Shown here: piece after piece, positions 49,709 to 59,309 of the stretch | How positions within the stretch are numbered: position 1 is the first letter of the stretch | How the letters are laid out: the number at the start of each line of letters is the position of its first letter | NCBI GenBank assembly: GCA_038323575.1 | Contig: JBBQHB010000016.1 | Span: 8,554-72,553 of the forward strand | Length of the DNA: 64,000 nt | Direction of reading: 5' to 3' | Source of the DNA: CAINVV01 sp038323575 | GTDB lineage: Bacteria > Bacteroidota > Bacteroidia > Bacteroidales > Prolixibacteraceae | Translations under genes and position numbers: made by a program | The notes under the pieces: generated by a model | Told to the model about the DNA's origin: nothing | The model's database searches: none | Seen by the model: only the letters and a program-made list of their open reading frames with translations

Positions 49709-52255
49709 TTAACCGCATTTGGAAGAGCCGCAATCAGTACAGATAAGGCATCCTTCCTGGTAAATTACATTGTCTGAACCGCAGCCCTCACATTTGGCAT
49801 CCTCGCAGGAGGTGCCGTTCGGAATAAACTTCTTCAGTGCGCGGGCAACCCCGTTCTTCCAGGTATTGATCGATTCCGTGTCAAATTGCAGGCTGGTAAT
49901 CAGTTCCGCAATTTTCTGAATCGGCATGCTGTGTCTCAGCACGCTGGAGATAAATTTGGCATAGTTCCAGAAGATAGGATTGAATTTAAATGACAATCCT
50001 TCGATGGTGGTTTTGTAGCCGCGGTTGTTCCGGTACTGGAAATCGTAGCGGGATACCCCGTTTTCATCCCTGTTCTTGATGATCCATCCGTTGGTTACGG
50101 ATCGCGGAAGGAGAATTCCGTCCTCATCATCGGCAAGACCGGTGAAAATTTCGTAGGGTTTTCCGTCGATCAATCCGATAAAGGCAATCCATTTCTCTTT
50201 GTTGTTTTGGAAACGGACGATGTCTGCCTCCAGTATTTCCGGGCGTTTGGTCGGGAAAACACCGTCTTTCTTTTTGTCTCTGGTCGAAATCAGTACGCCC
50301 GATCTTGAACCTTCGCGGTAGACGGTCACTCCTTTGCAGCCATTTTCCCAGGCGGAGAAAAAGAGTTTGCCCACCAGTTCTTCGGTTGCCTCCTCCGGCA
50401 GGTTGATGGTAACGGAAATGGAGTGATCCACCCATTTCTGGATCTGTCCCTGCATTTTTACCTTGGCCATCCAGTCGATGTCGTTGGAAGTTGCTTTGGC
50501 ATAAGGTGATTTGTTGACCAGTTCATCTATCTCGTCGCTGCTGTACTTTTTGTTGGTTTTGTAGCCGTTAATTTCCATCCAGAGTTTGAATTTGTGGTGG
50601 AAAATCAGGTACTCTTCCCACGAATCACCCATTTCGTCCACGAAATCGATTCGCGCTTCTTTGTCGTTCGGATTTACTTTTCTCCTGCGTTTGTAAACCG
50701 GCATGAAAACCGGTTCAATGCCCGAAGTGGTCTGTGTCATCAAACTGGTTGTCCCGGTAGGGGCGATGGTGAGCAGGGCAATGTTCCGGCGGCCGTACTT
50801 GGCCATATCTTCATAAAGCTCCGGATCTGCCAGCGCAAGGCGCTTGATGTAGGGATTTCCGAGTTCTTTTTTGGCGTCATAGATCGGGAATGCACCGCGT
50901 TCTTTGGCCAGTAAAACTGAACCGCGGTAAGCTTCAATAGCAACGATTTTGTGTACCTCTACCGAGAAGTCGATGGCATTTTCTGATCCGTACTGCAGGC
51001 CAAGTGCGGCAAGCATGTCGCCTTCGGCTGTGATGCCGATACCTGTTCTGCGTCCGTTGATGGCTTTTTCCTTGATTTTTCCCCAGAGATTCAATTCAAC
51101 CTGCTTGATTTCTTCAATTTCAGGATCTGCAGCTATTTTGTCAATAATGGCATCGATTTTTTCCAGTTCGAGGTCGATAATATCATCCATGATCCGTTGC
51201 GAGAGCCTCACATGTGAACGGAAGAGTGAAAAATTGAATTTTGCATGTTGGGTGAACGGCTGGTCAACATAGGAGTAGAGGTTGATGGCTATCAGACGGC
51301 AGCTGTCGTAGGGGCAGAGCGGAATTTCACCGCAGGGATTCGTGGAAACTGTTCCGTAACCAAGATCCGCATAACAATCAGGTACTGATTCTCGGATAAC
51401 AGTATCCCAGAAAAGGATACCAGGTTCGGCGGATTTCCATGCATTGAAAACAATTTTTTGCCAGAGTTTTGAGGCGTCGGTCTCTTTGGTGTAAACCGGT
51501 TCGCTGCTGTTGATCGGATATTTCTGGTGATACATGGCCGAATTGCGGACGGCCTTCATGAATTCGTCGTCAATTTTAACGGATACGTTGGCGCCTGTAA
51601 CTTTCCCTTCGTCCATCTTGGCATCGATAAACTGCTCTGAATCCGGATGTTTGATGGAAACTGACAGCATCAATGCACCTCTCCGGCCATCCTGGGCAAC
51701 CTCTCTGGTCGAATTGGAGAAGCGCTCCATAAAAGGTACGATTCCGGTTGAGGTGAGCGCCGAATTTTTAACAGGTGATCCTTTTGGCCGGATATGGGAA
51801 AGGTCATGACCTACGCCGCCGCGTCTTTTCATCAGCTGGACTTGTTCCTGGTCGACCATCATGATGCCGCCGTAGGAATCTGCACCATTTCCGACTACAA
51901 AGCAGTTGGAAAGGGATCCGGTCTGAAAATCATTTCCGATACCGGTCATAGGGCCGCCTTGCGGAACAATGTATTTAAACTGAGCGAACAATTCAAAAAG
52001 TTCGCTTTCCGAAAGCGGATTCGGATATTTCTTTTCTACCCTGGCAATTTCAGACGACAACCGATGGTGAAGATCATCCGGGGTTAATTCAAAAAGATTG
52101 CCGTAGGAATCTTTCAGGGCATATTTATTGACCCAAACTCTGGCAGCCAACTCATCCCCTTGAAAATATTTCAAGGAGGCTTCAAATGCCTCCTCGTTCG
52201 AATAAGTTTTGAGGTGAGTATTTTTTTTCATAGTCGAAACGTCATGTGATTCCAT
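49709..52255 (-). CDS. nrdJ: Adenosylcobalamin-dependent (class II) ribonucleotide reductase
   Basis: The 848-residue class II enzyme makes deoxynucleotides using coenzyme B12 rather than a separate radical subunit, so it works with or without oxygen. Seen are the N-terminal PQGGPMTGIGNDFQTGSLSNC, the active-site loop NPCGEIPLCPYDSCRL near 309-324, the LTIAPTGTTSLMTQTTSGIEPVF block near 497-519, and a C-terminal Cys-rich zinc ribbon (CEDAKCEGCGSD, then CLICTDCGSSKCG) that holds the redox cysteines. Alone on the minus strand, with a 276-bp AT-rich leader and an intrinsic terminator. No B12 riboswitch was recognised upstream. Confidence 0.94.
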   Translation of the reverse strand: MESHDVSTMKKNTHLKTYSNEEAFEASLKYFQGDELAARVWVNKYALKDSYGNLFELTPDDLHHRLSSEIARVEKKYPNPLSESELFELFAQFKYIVPQGGPMTGIGNDFQTGSLSNCFVVGNGADSYGGIMMVDQEQVQLMKRRGGVGHDLSHIRPKGSPVKNSALTSTGIVPFMERFSNSTREVAQDGRRGALMLSVSIKHPDSEQFIDAKMDEGKVTGANVSVKIDDEFMKAVRNSAMYHQKYPINSSEPVYTKETDASKLWQKIVFNAWKSAEPGILFWDTVIRESVPDCYADLGYGTVSTNPCGEIPLCPYDSCRLIAINLYSYVDQPFTQHAKFNFSLFRSHVRLSQRIMDDIIDLELEKIDAIIDKIAADPEIEEIKQVELNLWGKIKEKAINGRRTGIGITAEGDMLAALGLQYGSENAIDFSVEVHKIVAIEAYRGSVLLAKERGAFPIYDAKKELGNPYIKRLALADPELYEDMAKYGRRNIALLTIAPTGTTSLMTQTTSGIEPVFMPVYKRRRKVNPNDKEARIDFVDEMGDSWEEYLIFHHKFKLWMEINGYKTNKKYSSDEIDELVNKSPYAKATSNDIDWMAKVKMQGQIQKWVDHSISVTINLPEEATEELVGKLFFSAWENGCKGVTVYREGSRSGVLISTRDKKKDGVFPTKRPEILEADIVRFQNNKEKWIAFIGLIDGKPYEIFTGLADDEDGILLPRSVTNGWIIKNRDENGVSRYDFQYRNNRGYKTTIEGLSFKFNPIFWNYAKFISSVLRHSMPIQKIAELITSLQFDTESINTWKNGVARALKKFIPNGTSCEDAKCEGCGSDNVIYQEGCLICTDCGSSKCG

Positions 52256-52531
52256 AAGGTAAATTTTCGTAGGATAAGTAAAAAATCAAGGTCTTACGAG
52301 TTAGCTGATAACTATGAAGGGGATCGATCTTTCTTTGGGTAAATATAGTCACAAAGACATTTTTTCGGATACTATATTCCGGACTAAAAATAAAAAGTTA
52401 TCAACTTTAAAGTGTTAATATGCACATATACAAGGATATAAAAAATTATTTAATTCAGAAAGTTGACAAAAAAATAATTTTCTGTAATTTGTAGTGACTA
52501 TAAAAACAGGGGGGAACCGGGCGGGAAAACT
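52256..52531 (-). other. AT-rich leader region of nrdJ
   Basis: This 276-bp region lies between waaA and nrdJ, both on the minus strand. No gene is seen. It contains AAATATAGTCACA (near 52341) and ATACTATATTCC (near 52369), each resembling half of an NrdR box, with centres about 33 bp apart. The match is weak. No B12 box and no full Bacteroidetes promoter were found. Confidence 0.3.
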
Positions 52532-53767
52532 TCACTTTTCGAAGAAATAGCGGACGATCTGATCTGTTGCTCCGCGGTTACTTTCAACGTATTGAGAGGC
52601 AAATTTGCTCTCGTTGGCCAGCCTTACCGGGTCGGTCAGGTAGCTTTCAAACAGGTTGCTCAACTCTTCGTAACTGGTAATGGAATGAGCTGCACCCAGT
52701 CCGATCATCTCTACGGCTTCGTGAAATTTCTGGTAATCGGGACCGAAAACGACGGGCATTCCATAAACAGCCGGCTCGAGAATGCTGTGAATACCGGTGG
52801 TGAATCCACCTCCGATGTAAGCAATCTGGGCATAACGGTAAACCGATACCAGGTAACCGTAACCATCAACAATGAGTACATCGGCATCTTCAAGTTCCCG
52901 GGCTGAAGAATCTGAAGAATAAAGTGCATAAGGTCTTTTCAGCTGGGTGGTAATACGCCCGATGGAATCCGGATTTACTTCATGCGGGGCAAGGACAAAT
53001 TTAACGGGCAGTTTGCACTCGTCGACAAAACGGAGAAAGAGAAGCTCATCTTCCGGCCAGGTACTTCCGGCAACAATAATCATTTTCCCGGCGCAAAATT
53101 TCTCAAGTTTGGGCAGTTCTGCCGCCGCCTTTGCAATCTGTGCCACCCGGTCGAGCCGGGTATCTCCGCTGATAGAAACATTTTTAAATCCAAATTTTTT
53201 CAGAATGTCGTAAGAACTCTGGTTTTGCACAAAAATATGGGTATAGACGCTCAGCACTTTTCTGAACCATTTGCCCCAGGGGCGGAAGAAAAACTGGGAG
53301 GGGCGGAACAAGGCGGAGAAGATAAAAGTGGGAATCTTCCTTTTCTTCAGTTCGTTTAAGAAATTGAACCAAAACTCATATTTGACAAAAAAGACTTTAT
53401 CAGGATTGACCACGTCGAGGAACCTGGAGGCATTCCGCGGGGTGTCCAACGGCAGGTAAAAGACATAATCGGCAAGGGGATAGTCTTTTTCCAATTCGTA
53501 ACCGGAAGGTGAATAGAAGGTGAGCAAGATTTTGTAATCCGGGAAATCTTTCTTAACACCTTCAATTACAGGCCTGGCCTGTTCAAATTCACCAAGGGAG
53601 GAGACATGAAACCAAAGCAATGGCTCACCGGGAATCACCTCTTTTTGTATCTTTTCAAAAAGATTTTTCCTTCCCGATAACCATTTTCGTGCCTTGGGAT
53701 TTCTGAAGGAAACCAGCCAAATCAAAAAGTGGTAAAAATGAATGCCTGTATTGTAAAGAAAGCGCAT
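52532..53767 (-). CDS. waaA: 3-deoxy-D-manno-octulosonic acid (Kdo) transferase WaaA/KdtA
   Basis: The 411-residue membrane-anchored glycosyltransferase attaches Kdo to lipid IVA in lipopolysaccharide synthesis. It has an N-terminal amphipathic/membrane segment (MRFLYNTGIHFYHFLIWLVS), LWFHVSSLGEFEQARPVI near 56-73, FVKYEFWFNFL near 128-138, AGSTWPEDE near 231-239 and the C-terminal AYIGGGFTTGIHSILEPAVYG near 315-335. The ATG at 53767 gives the family's usual start. An ATG at 53824 directly after rnhA would add 19 residues. The gene is last in a unit with the S46 peptidase and rnhA. Confidence 0.94.
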   Translation of the reverse strand: MRFLYNTGIHFYHFLIWLVSFRNPKARKWLSGRKNLFEKIQKEVIPGEPLLWFHVSSLGEFEQARPVIEGVKKDFPDYKILLTFYSPSGYELEKDYPLADYVFYLPLDTPRNASRFLDVVNPDKVFFVKYEFWFNFLNELKKRKIPTFIFSALFRPSQFFFRPWGKWFRKVLSVYTHIFVQNQSSYDILKKFGFKNVSISGDTRLDRVAQIAKAAAELPKLEKFCAGKMIIVAGSTWPEDELLFLRFVDECKLPVKFVLAPHEVNPDSIGRITTQLKRPYALYSSDSSARELEDADVLIVDGYGYLVSVYRYAQIAYIGGGFTTGIHSILEPAVYGMPVVFGPDYQKFHEAVEMIGLGAAHSITSYEELSNLFESYLTDPVRLANESKFASQYVESNRGATDQIVRYFFEK

Positions 53768-53824
53768 CATTAGAATTGCCAGGGGAAAGCAATAGTGCTT
53801 TCCGGATAATATTTTGTTCAACAA

Positions 53825-54277
53825 TTATTGCTCACGAAGATATCCTTCATCGTCCGAAAGATCAGTGCCGTTGGCTGCAGCCACGGCTAACTGATCGCAT
53901 CTTTCATTTCCCGGAATGGATGCATGACCTTTTACCCACATAAACTTTACCCGGTGAAGCCTGTAAACGTCGTGGAAGCGCATCCAGAGATCACTGTTTT
54001 TCTTGCCTTTGAACCTGTTTTTGATCCAGTTAACCAGCCATCCCTTTTCAACCGCATCAACGATATACCTGGAGTCAGTATAGATGGTTACCTCTGCATT
54101 TTTTATCTTCAATGCCTCCAGTCCGGCGATAACCGCCATCAGTTCCATGCGGTTGTTGGTCGTCAGACGGAAACCCTCAGATAACTCTTTCCGGTATTGT
54201 CCGTGAAGAAGCAGGGTACCATACCCTCCCGGTCCCGGATTACCCAATGAGGATCCATCTGTATACATGATAATCAT
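53825..54277 (-). CDS. rnhA: Ribonuclease HI
   Basis: The 150-residue enzyme degrades RNA in RNA-DNA hybrids. The catalytic residues are visible: D7 in YTDGSSLGNPGPGGYG, E45 in NNRMELMAV, D68 in IYTDSRYIVDAV and a fourth Asp in NERCDQLA near 132. The basic handle region (KNRFKGKKNSDLW) is present. It starts 3 bp after the S46 peptidase stop and leads into waaA. Confidence 0.95.
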   Translation of the reverse strand: MIIMYTDGSSLGNPGPGGYGTLLLHGQYRKELSEGFRLTTNNRMELMAVIAGLEALKIKNAEVTIYTDSRYIVDAVEKGWLVNWIKNRFKGKKNSDLWMRFHDVYRLHRVKFMWVKGHASIPGNERCDQLAVAAANGTDLSDDEGYLREQ

Positions 54278-54280
54278 AAT

Positions 54281-56431
54281 CTATTGTACGATGGTCATCT
54301 CGTTTACCAGGTTTTTGGCTCCTGCATATTTGTCGATGATCCACAGTACAAAACGAATATCAACATTGATACATTTCTGCAGGTCAGGTTCAAAAGCAAT
54401 GTTGCCGCTCATGGCTTCCCAGTTTCCGTCGAAAGCGATACCAATCAGTTCGCCTTTGTCGTTCATGACCGGACTGCCGGAATTACCGCCGGTAATGTCG
54501 TTGTTGGTGATGAAACAGGTGTGAAGCGATCCGTCTTTATCGGCGTACCTGCCATATTCACCGGCACGATACATGTCAACCAGTTTTTGCGGGAAATCAA
54601 AATCTGCATCGCCGGCTTTGCCTTTTTCGGCATAACCTTTCAGGGTGGTGAAATAATTGTAATGGACACCATCCCTTGGATTGTAATCTCCGACAGTTCC
54701 ATAGGTCAGCCTCATGGTGGAGTTTGCATCGGGGTAGCTGATTTTAGCCTTGTTCATCTCGTTAAGACCACCCACAAAAAGTCTCCTGCCATTTTCGAGA
54801 TCGGCAGTTGATTTGCGTACATCCTCGCCAATGACTTTCATCGCATCCATCATGGATAATATCACGGTATAAACAGGATCCTTGTCCAAGACTTTTTTGG
54901 ACGGATTTTTCAGAAAGGCTTCCAGCTTTTGCTGATCAGGGAATATACTCTTTTTGAAAAGATGTTCGGCGTAAGCTGCCCAGTCGCTTTTGTATTTTTT
55001 ATTCACCTCCTTAAAGACGGAAGGCTGGTATTTGGAAGCTACGTTTTCTGCATACATTTTAAACAATGCCGCTGTGATTTTCTGATCGGTTGCAGCATCG
55101 TAGTCGTTATAAAAACTTGCCAGAGAAGCTTTAAATCTTCCGGCAGCGGCTTTGATTTTTTCTTTGTCATTACCTTTTAATTCATCGTAAAGTGTACTTG
55201 CACCCAACGAAAACCGAAAGACCTCGGGACCGCCGATCAGCGCTTCACGTGCATATTCGGATGCGATTTTATCGTCGACCGAAAGGTAAGCTTTTGCAAT
55301 ATTGTTCAGCGCATCGCCGTATTTGGCCTTTCTGGCAGCGTCTGCATTCACCCAATTTGTAAAATCCTTTTCAATTTCCAGCTTCTGATCTATCACCTTC
55401 AATGCAGCCAGACCCATGTTTTCGCCGATCGAATATTTGTAATAGTTGGAACTGCCGGCAAATTTGGATGCGTACTGGATACGGTTTTTCTCACCTTTGG
55501 CCATATAGTCCCTGATAATGTCCAGTTTAGCTTCCCTTGTCCTGATCCGGATAACATTAACCACTTCCATGGTATTTTTCAGACCAAAAGAGGTAAGGTA
55601 GCGGTTGGTCCTGCCGGGATAGCCCATAACCAGGGCAAAATCATTCATTTGAACACCTTTCAGCGATACGGGCAGGTGATGTTTGGGATGGTAAGGCACA
55701 TTTTCCTTGGCATAATCGGCCGGCTGGCCGTCGGGCGAACAATAGATCCGGAACATGGAAAAGTCCCCGGTGTGGCGGGGCCACATCCAGTTGTCTTCCT
55801 CACCGCCGAATTTTCCGATGGATTGCGGTGGCGCTCCTACCAGGCGAATATCCCTGAAGGTTTCAGTGATAAACAGGTAAAATGTATTAGACTCAAACAA
55901 TGGTCTTACCCTGGTTTCATATTTGGTATCACCTTTGGCTTCTTTTTCGATTTCGGACATGGCTTTCATCATTTTTTCCTGCCTTGAAGAAGCTGACATG
56001 GTATCCGAAATGCCTTTTAATACTTTTCCGGTCACATCTTCCATTCTGATCAGGAAAGTGACGCTTTTACCAGGATTTGACAATTCCTGGTCGCGGCTCA
56101 GCGCCCAGAATCCGTCTTTGAGGTAGTCGTGCTCAACGGAACTGTGCTTCTGGATTTCGCCGAATCCGCAGTGGTGGTTGGTGAGCAACAATCCATCGGC
56201 GGAGACAACCTCGGCGGTGCAGGATCCGCGGTCGAGTGCAACGACAGCATCTTTCAGGCTTGAACTGTTGATGCTGTAAATCTGTTCGGCACTCAGCTTC
56301 AGACCCATTGCGTGCATCCTGTCAACATTAAGTTTCCCAACAAGGGACGGTAACCACATCCCTTCATCAGCTTTTGCCTGAAGGGAGAGGAAAAGTAAAA
56401 AGGCAAACAAGCCGGCTAAACTTTTTTTCAT
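54281..56431 (-). CDS. S46-family dipeptidyl-peptidase, DPP7-like specificity
   Basis: The 716-residue protein has a signal peptide (about 1-21) and the S46 double-beta-barrel plus helical domain layout. The triad is His in LLTNHHCGFG (H86), Asp in WPRHTGDFSMF near 228 and S651 in TGGNSGSPVM. The residue 18 positions after the Ser is Gly (AFDGNW). In P. gingivalis the equivalent is Gly673 in DPP7 and Arg673 in DPP11, which prefers acidic P1 residues. This copy is therefore predicted to prefer hydrophobic P1, like DPP7. It acts in the periplasm to release dipeptides for amino-acid nutrition. It is first in a unit with rnhA and waaA. Confidence 0.93.
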   Translation of the reverse strand: MKKSLAGLFAFLLFLSLQAKADEGMWLPSLVGKLNVDRMHAMGLKLSAEQIYSINSSSLKDAVVALDRGSCTAEVVSADGLLLTNHHCGFGEIQKHSSVEHDYLKDGFWALSRDQELSNPGKSVTFLIRMEDVTGKVLKGISDTMSASSRQEKMMKAMSEIEKEAKGDTKYETRVRPLFESNTFYLFITETFRDIRLVGAPPQSIGKFGGEEDNWMWPRHTGDFSMFRIYCSPDGQPADYAKENVPYHPKHHLPVSLKGVQMNDFALVMGYPGRTNRYLTSFGLKNTMEVVNVIRIRTREAKLDIIRDYMAKGEKNRIQYASKFAGSSNYYKYSIGENMGLAALKVIDQKLEIEKDFTNWVNADAARKAKYGDALNNIAKAYLSVDDKIASEYAREALIGGPEVFRFSLGASTLYDELKGNDKEKIKAAAGRFKASLASFYNDYDAATDQKITAALFKMYAENVASKYQPSVFKEVNKKYKSDWAAYAEHLFKKSIFPDQQKLEAFLKNPSKKVLDKDPVYTVILSMMDAMKVIGEDVRKSTADLENGRRLFVGGLNEMNKAKISYPDANSTMRLTYGTVGDYNPRDGVHYNYFTTLKGYAEKGKAGDADFDFPQKLVDMYRAGEYGRYADKDGSLHTCFITNNDITGGNSGSPVMNDKGELIGIAFDGNWEAMSGNIAFEPDLQKCINVDIRFVLWIIDKYAGAKNLVNEMTIVQ

Positions 56432-56566
56432 GAAAATTTTAATATAAAAAGTAAACGAAAATAAATTGCAAAAATGTCTCTTGCAGGTTTAAATATTCCT
56501 TTGGAATCGAAGCAGTAAAATTAATTTTATTTAAACACAAAAAAGGAATGAATTATGCCCGGTTCT

Positions 56567-57757
56567 CTACCGGATAACACCCAGTGATTTACCCACTTTG
56601 ATGAATGCAGCAACAGCTTTCTCCAGATGGACCGGCTGATGGGCAGCCGAGAGCTGAACCCTGATGCGGGCTTGTCCCTGCGGGACGACAGGATAATAGA
56701 ACCCGATGACATAGATGCCTTCTTCCAGCAGTTTAGCTGCAAAATCCTGTGAAAGTTTGGCATCGTAAAGCATGACGGCACATATTGCAGATTTTCCGGG
56801 TTTGAGGTCAAAACCGGCTTCTGCCATTTTATTCCTGAAGAAATCGGTGTTCCGGTGCAGCCTCTCCTGCAGTTCAGATGTTTCGGCCATCATCTCAAAC
56901 ATTTTTATTCCGGCATTGACCACAGCCGGCGGAAGGGAGTTGGAAAACAGGTAAGGTCTCGATCTTTGCCTGAGCAGTTCGATTACCTCTTTCCGGCCGG
57001 TGGTGAATCCGCCAAGTGCCCCGCCGAAGGCTTTCCCCAAAGTTCCGGTTATGATGTCAACTTCTCCGCGTATGTTAAACAATTCAGTGACGCCGCGGCC
57101 GGTGTTCCCCACTACCCCTGCGGAATGGCATTCATCAACCATCACCAGTGCATCGTATTTTTTTGCCAGCAGATTGATCTGATCCAGCGGCGCTACGTTT
57201 CCGTCCATCGAGAATACGCCATCCGTAACAATGATCCTGAACCTTGCATCTTTGGCCAGAATCAGCTGGGCCTCCAGATCTTTCATGTCGGCATTGTTGT
57301 ACCTGAACCTTTTTGCCTTGCACAGGCGAACCCCGTCGATAATAGAGGCATGGTTCAGTGAATCAGAGATGATGGCATCCTCTTCCGAGAACAGCGGTTC
57401 AAAGATTCCGCCATTGGCATCAAAACACGCGGCGTAAAGGATGGTATCCTCCGTGCCGAAATATTCCGCTATTTTTTGTTCAAGGGTTTTGTGCAGGTCA
57501 GTGGTTCCGCAGATAAACCTGACTGACGACATTCCGTATCCGTGAGTCTGTAAAGCTTCTGCAGCAGCCTGAATCAAGGCAGGATGATTGGAAAGACCCA
57601 GGTAGTTATTGGCACAAAAATTCAGTACCTCCTGTCCGGAAGCCAGCCGAATAACTGAATCCTGCGGCGAGACAATTAACCGTTCATTTTTATAGAGGCC
57701 TGCTTCACGGATGGCGAGAAGCTCGGATTGCAGGTGTTCTTTTATTTTTCCGTACAT
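56567..57757 (-). CDS. kbl: Glycine C-acetyltransferase (2-amino-3-ketobutyrate CoA ligase)
   Basis: The 396-residue alpha-oxoamine synthase family PLP enzyme cleaves 2-amino-3-ketobutyrate with CoA to glycine and acetyl-CoA. Marks are NFCANNYLGLSNHP near 46-59, SSVRFICGTTDLHKTLE near 77-93, DECHSAGVVGNTGRG near 207-221 and the PLP lysine in TGTLGKAFGGALGG near 240-253. The N-terminal KIKEHLQSELLAIREAGLYKNERLI matches Kbl rather than BioF or serine palmitoyltransferase. No threonine dehydrogenase gene is adjacent. A CCGGT/ACCGG hairpin overlaps its stop, followed 13 nt later by T6, a weak terminator. Confidence 0.93.
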   Translation of the reverse strand: MYGKIKEHLQSELLAIREAGLYKNERLIVSPQDSVIRLASGQEVLNFCANNYLGLSNHPALIQAAAEALQTHGYGMSSVRFICGTTDLHKTLEQKIAEYFGTEDTILYAACFDANGGIFEPLFSEEDAIISDSLNHASIIDGVRLCKAKRFRYNNADMKDLEAQLILAKDARFRIIVTDGVFSMDGNVAPLDQINLLAKKYDALVMVDECHSAGVVGNTGRGVTELFNIRGEVDIITGTLGKAFGGALGGFTTGRKEVIELLRQRSRPYLFSNSLPPAVVNAGIKMFEMMAETSELQERLHRNTDFFRNKMAEAGFDLKPGKSAICAVMLYDAKLSQDFAAKLLEEGIYVIGFYYPVVPQGQARIRVQLSAAHQPVHLEKAVAAFIKVGKSLGVIR

Positions 57758-57911
57758 AACCAGATGTTTTTTAGTGAATTCAGGGATTTGATCCTATGAT
57801 AGCATGATCGTCACACAAAATTATGCTATTTTTATGATCGCTTTCAAAACTTTCCTCATGTTTTAGGATAAAGTGGAGCGATTGAAAATTATAACGGAAA
57901 ATCTATAGCTG

Positions 57912-59234
57912 ATGAAGAAGAAAAAAAGTGTTTTGCCCTGGATAATCGGCCTGGCAGTGATAATAATTGTTCTGCTCCTGACCGGGAAAAAAATGGGCTG
58001 GTTCGGGAAAGATATAACCTTAAAAGTGGCTACAGAGAAAGTCGAGGTCAGGGATATTACTGAAATCATTACGGCCAACGGAAAACTGAAACCCCGGACA
58101 GAGGTAAAGATTAGTCCTGAAGTGCCGGGAGAGATCATTGAACTTCCTGTGAAGGAAGGCAACAGGGTTAAAAAAGGCGATCTGCTGGTGGTGATAAAAC
58201 CCGATATTTATCAATCCAGCCTTAGCAGGATTGAGGCTACGCTCAATACGCAGAAAGCCAGACTGGCTCAGGCCGAAGCCCAGCTGATTGAGCGGGAGCT
58301 GAATTATAACCGGTCAAAACAGCTTCTTGAGAAGAAAACAATACCCAAATCCGAATTCGAAACCATTGAGGCCGGTTGGAAGGTTGCAGTTTCAGAGGTT
58401 CAGGCAGCACGTTATTCTGTAAAAAGTGCCGAATCAAGTGTCAAGGAATCTTCAGAAAATCTCACCAAAACGAAAATATTCTCACCAATCGATGGTACTG
58501 TCTCCAAGTTAAATGTAGAAAAAGGAGAGAAAGTAGTCGGAACCAATCAATTTGCAGGAACCGAACTGATGACCGTGGCCGATTTGGCCACGATGGAGGT
58601 AAGGGTTGAGGTGAACGAGAATGATATCGTCAAAGTGCACAAAAATGACACGGCAAACATCGAAATTGATGCTTACCTGAAACGGAAATTCAAGGGTATT
58701 GTGACTGAAATTGCCAGTTCCGCCAATGTTGTAGGAACTACGGTCGATCAGGTTACCAATTTCAACGTTAAAATTCTGCTGCTCGCAAAATCTTACCAGG
58801 ATCTTATTCAGAAAGATACACTTAAATATCCGTTCCTGCCGGGGATGTCGGCAACAGTCGAAATTCAGACCGATACCCGCAAAGGCATTATTTCAGTTCC
58901 TATCCAGGCAGTAACAACCAGGGGTGATGATGGTACCATCAAAAAAGCCAGTGACCAATTGGAGAAAGAAGGAATGAACGATACCAGCGCCAAAGAGGTT
59001 GCAGCCGCAGAGCCGGAACAGCATGAAGTTGTTTTTGTCATAAAAAATAAACTGGCATGGAAAGTGAAGGTCAAAACCGGCATTCAGGATAATACCCGGA
59101 TTGAAATTTTAGACGGGCTTAAGGTAGGAGATGAAATAGTGGTTGCACCATACGGCCTGGTCTCCAAAACGCTGAAAGATTCAACAGCAGTAGAGGTGGT
59201 AAAAATTGAAGAACTTTATCAGGTGAAAAAGTAG
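57912..59234 (+). CDS. HlyD/MacA-type periplasmic adaptor, orphan
   Basis: The 440-residue membrane-fusion protein has an N-terminal transmembrane helix (about 10-23, WIIGLAVIIIVLLL). The first lipoyl half is KISPEVPGEIIELPVKEGNRVKKGDLLVVI near 64-93, then a long helical hairpin (about 98-190), the second lipoyl half FSPIDGTVSKLNVEKGEKV, and a beta-barrel region. A Lys/Glu/Ala-rich insertion (about 345-370) interrupts the C-terminal membrane-proximal domain. No permease or TolC gene follows: a strong hairpin terminator lies 26 bp after the stop. It must work with a transporter encoded elsewhere, or with the MacB-like system 28 kb away. Confidence 0.9.
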   Translation: MKKKKSVLPWIIGLAVIIIVLLLTGKKMGWFGKDITLKVATEKVEVRDITEIITANGKLKPRTEVKISPEVPGEIIELPVKEGNRVKKGDLLVVIKPDIYQSSLSRIEATLNTQKARLAQAEAQLIERELNYNRSKQLLEKKTIPKSEFETIEAGWKVAVSEVQAARYSVKSAESSVKESSENLTKTKIFSPIDGTVSKLNVEKGEKVVGTNQFAGTELMTVADLATMEVRVEVNENDIVKVHKNDTANIEIDAYLKRKFKGIVTEIASSANVVGTTVDQVTNFNVKILLLAKSYQDLIQKDTLKYPFLPGMSATVEIQTDTRKGIISVPIQAVTTRGDDGTIKKASDQLEKEGMNDTSAKEVAAAEPEQHEVVFVIKNKLAWKVKVKTGIQDNTRIEILDGLKVGDEIVVAPYGLVSKTLKDSTAVEVVKIEELYQVKK

Positions 59235-59260
59235 GAATTTCAATATTCCAATTTATAAGT

Positions 59261-59309
59261 AAGGGGATTTCTGTTGAGTCTGGCTAATGGACTTATCAGA
59301 AATCCCCTT
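59261..59309 (+). terminator. Intrinsic terminator after the orphan adaptor
   Basis: AAGGGGATTTCTG (59261-59273) and CAGAAATCCCCTT (59297-59309) are perfect 13-bp complements around a 23-nt loop, followed by CTTTATAT. The inner AGTC/GACT can extend the stem. Confidence 0.7.

Noticed and set aside
52256..52531. Cobalamin riboswitch before the B12-dependent reductase
   Set aside because: No B12-box-like sequence or the expected multi-stem arrangement was seen. The region is short and AT-rich.
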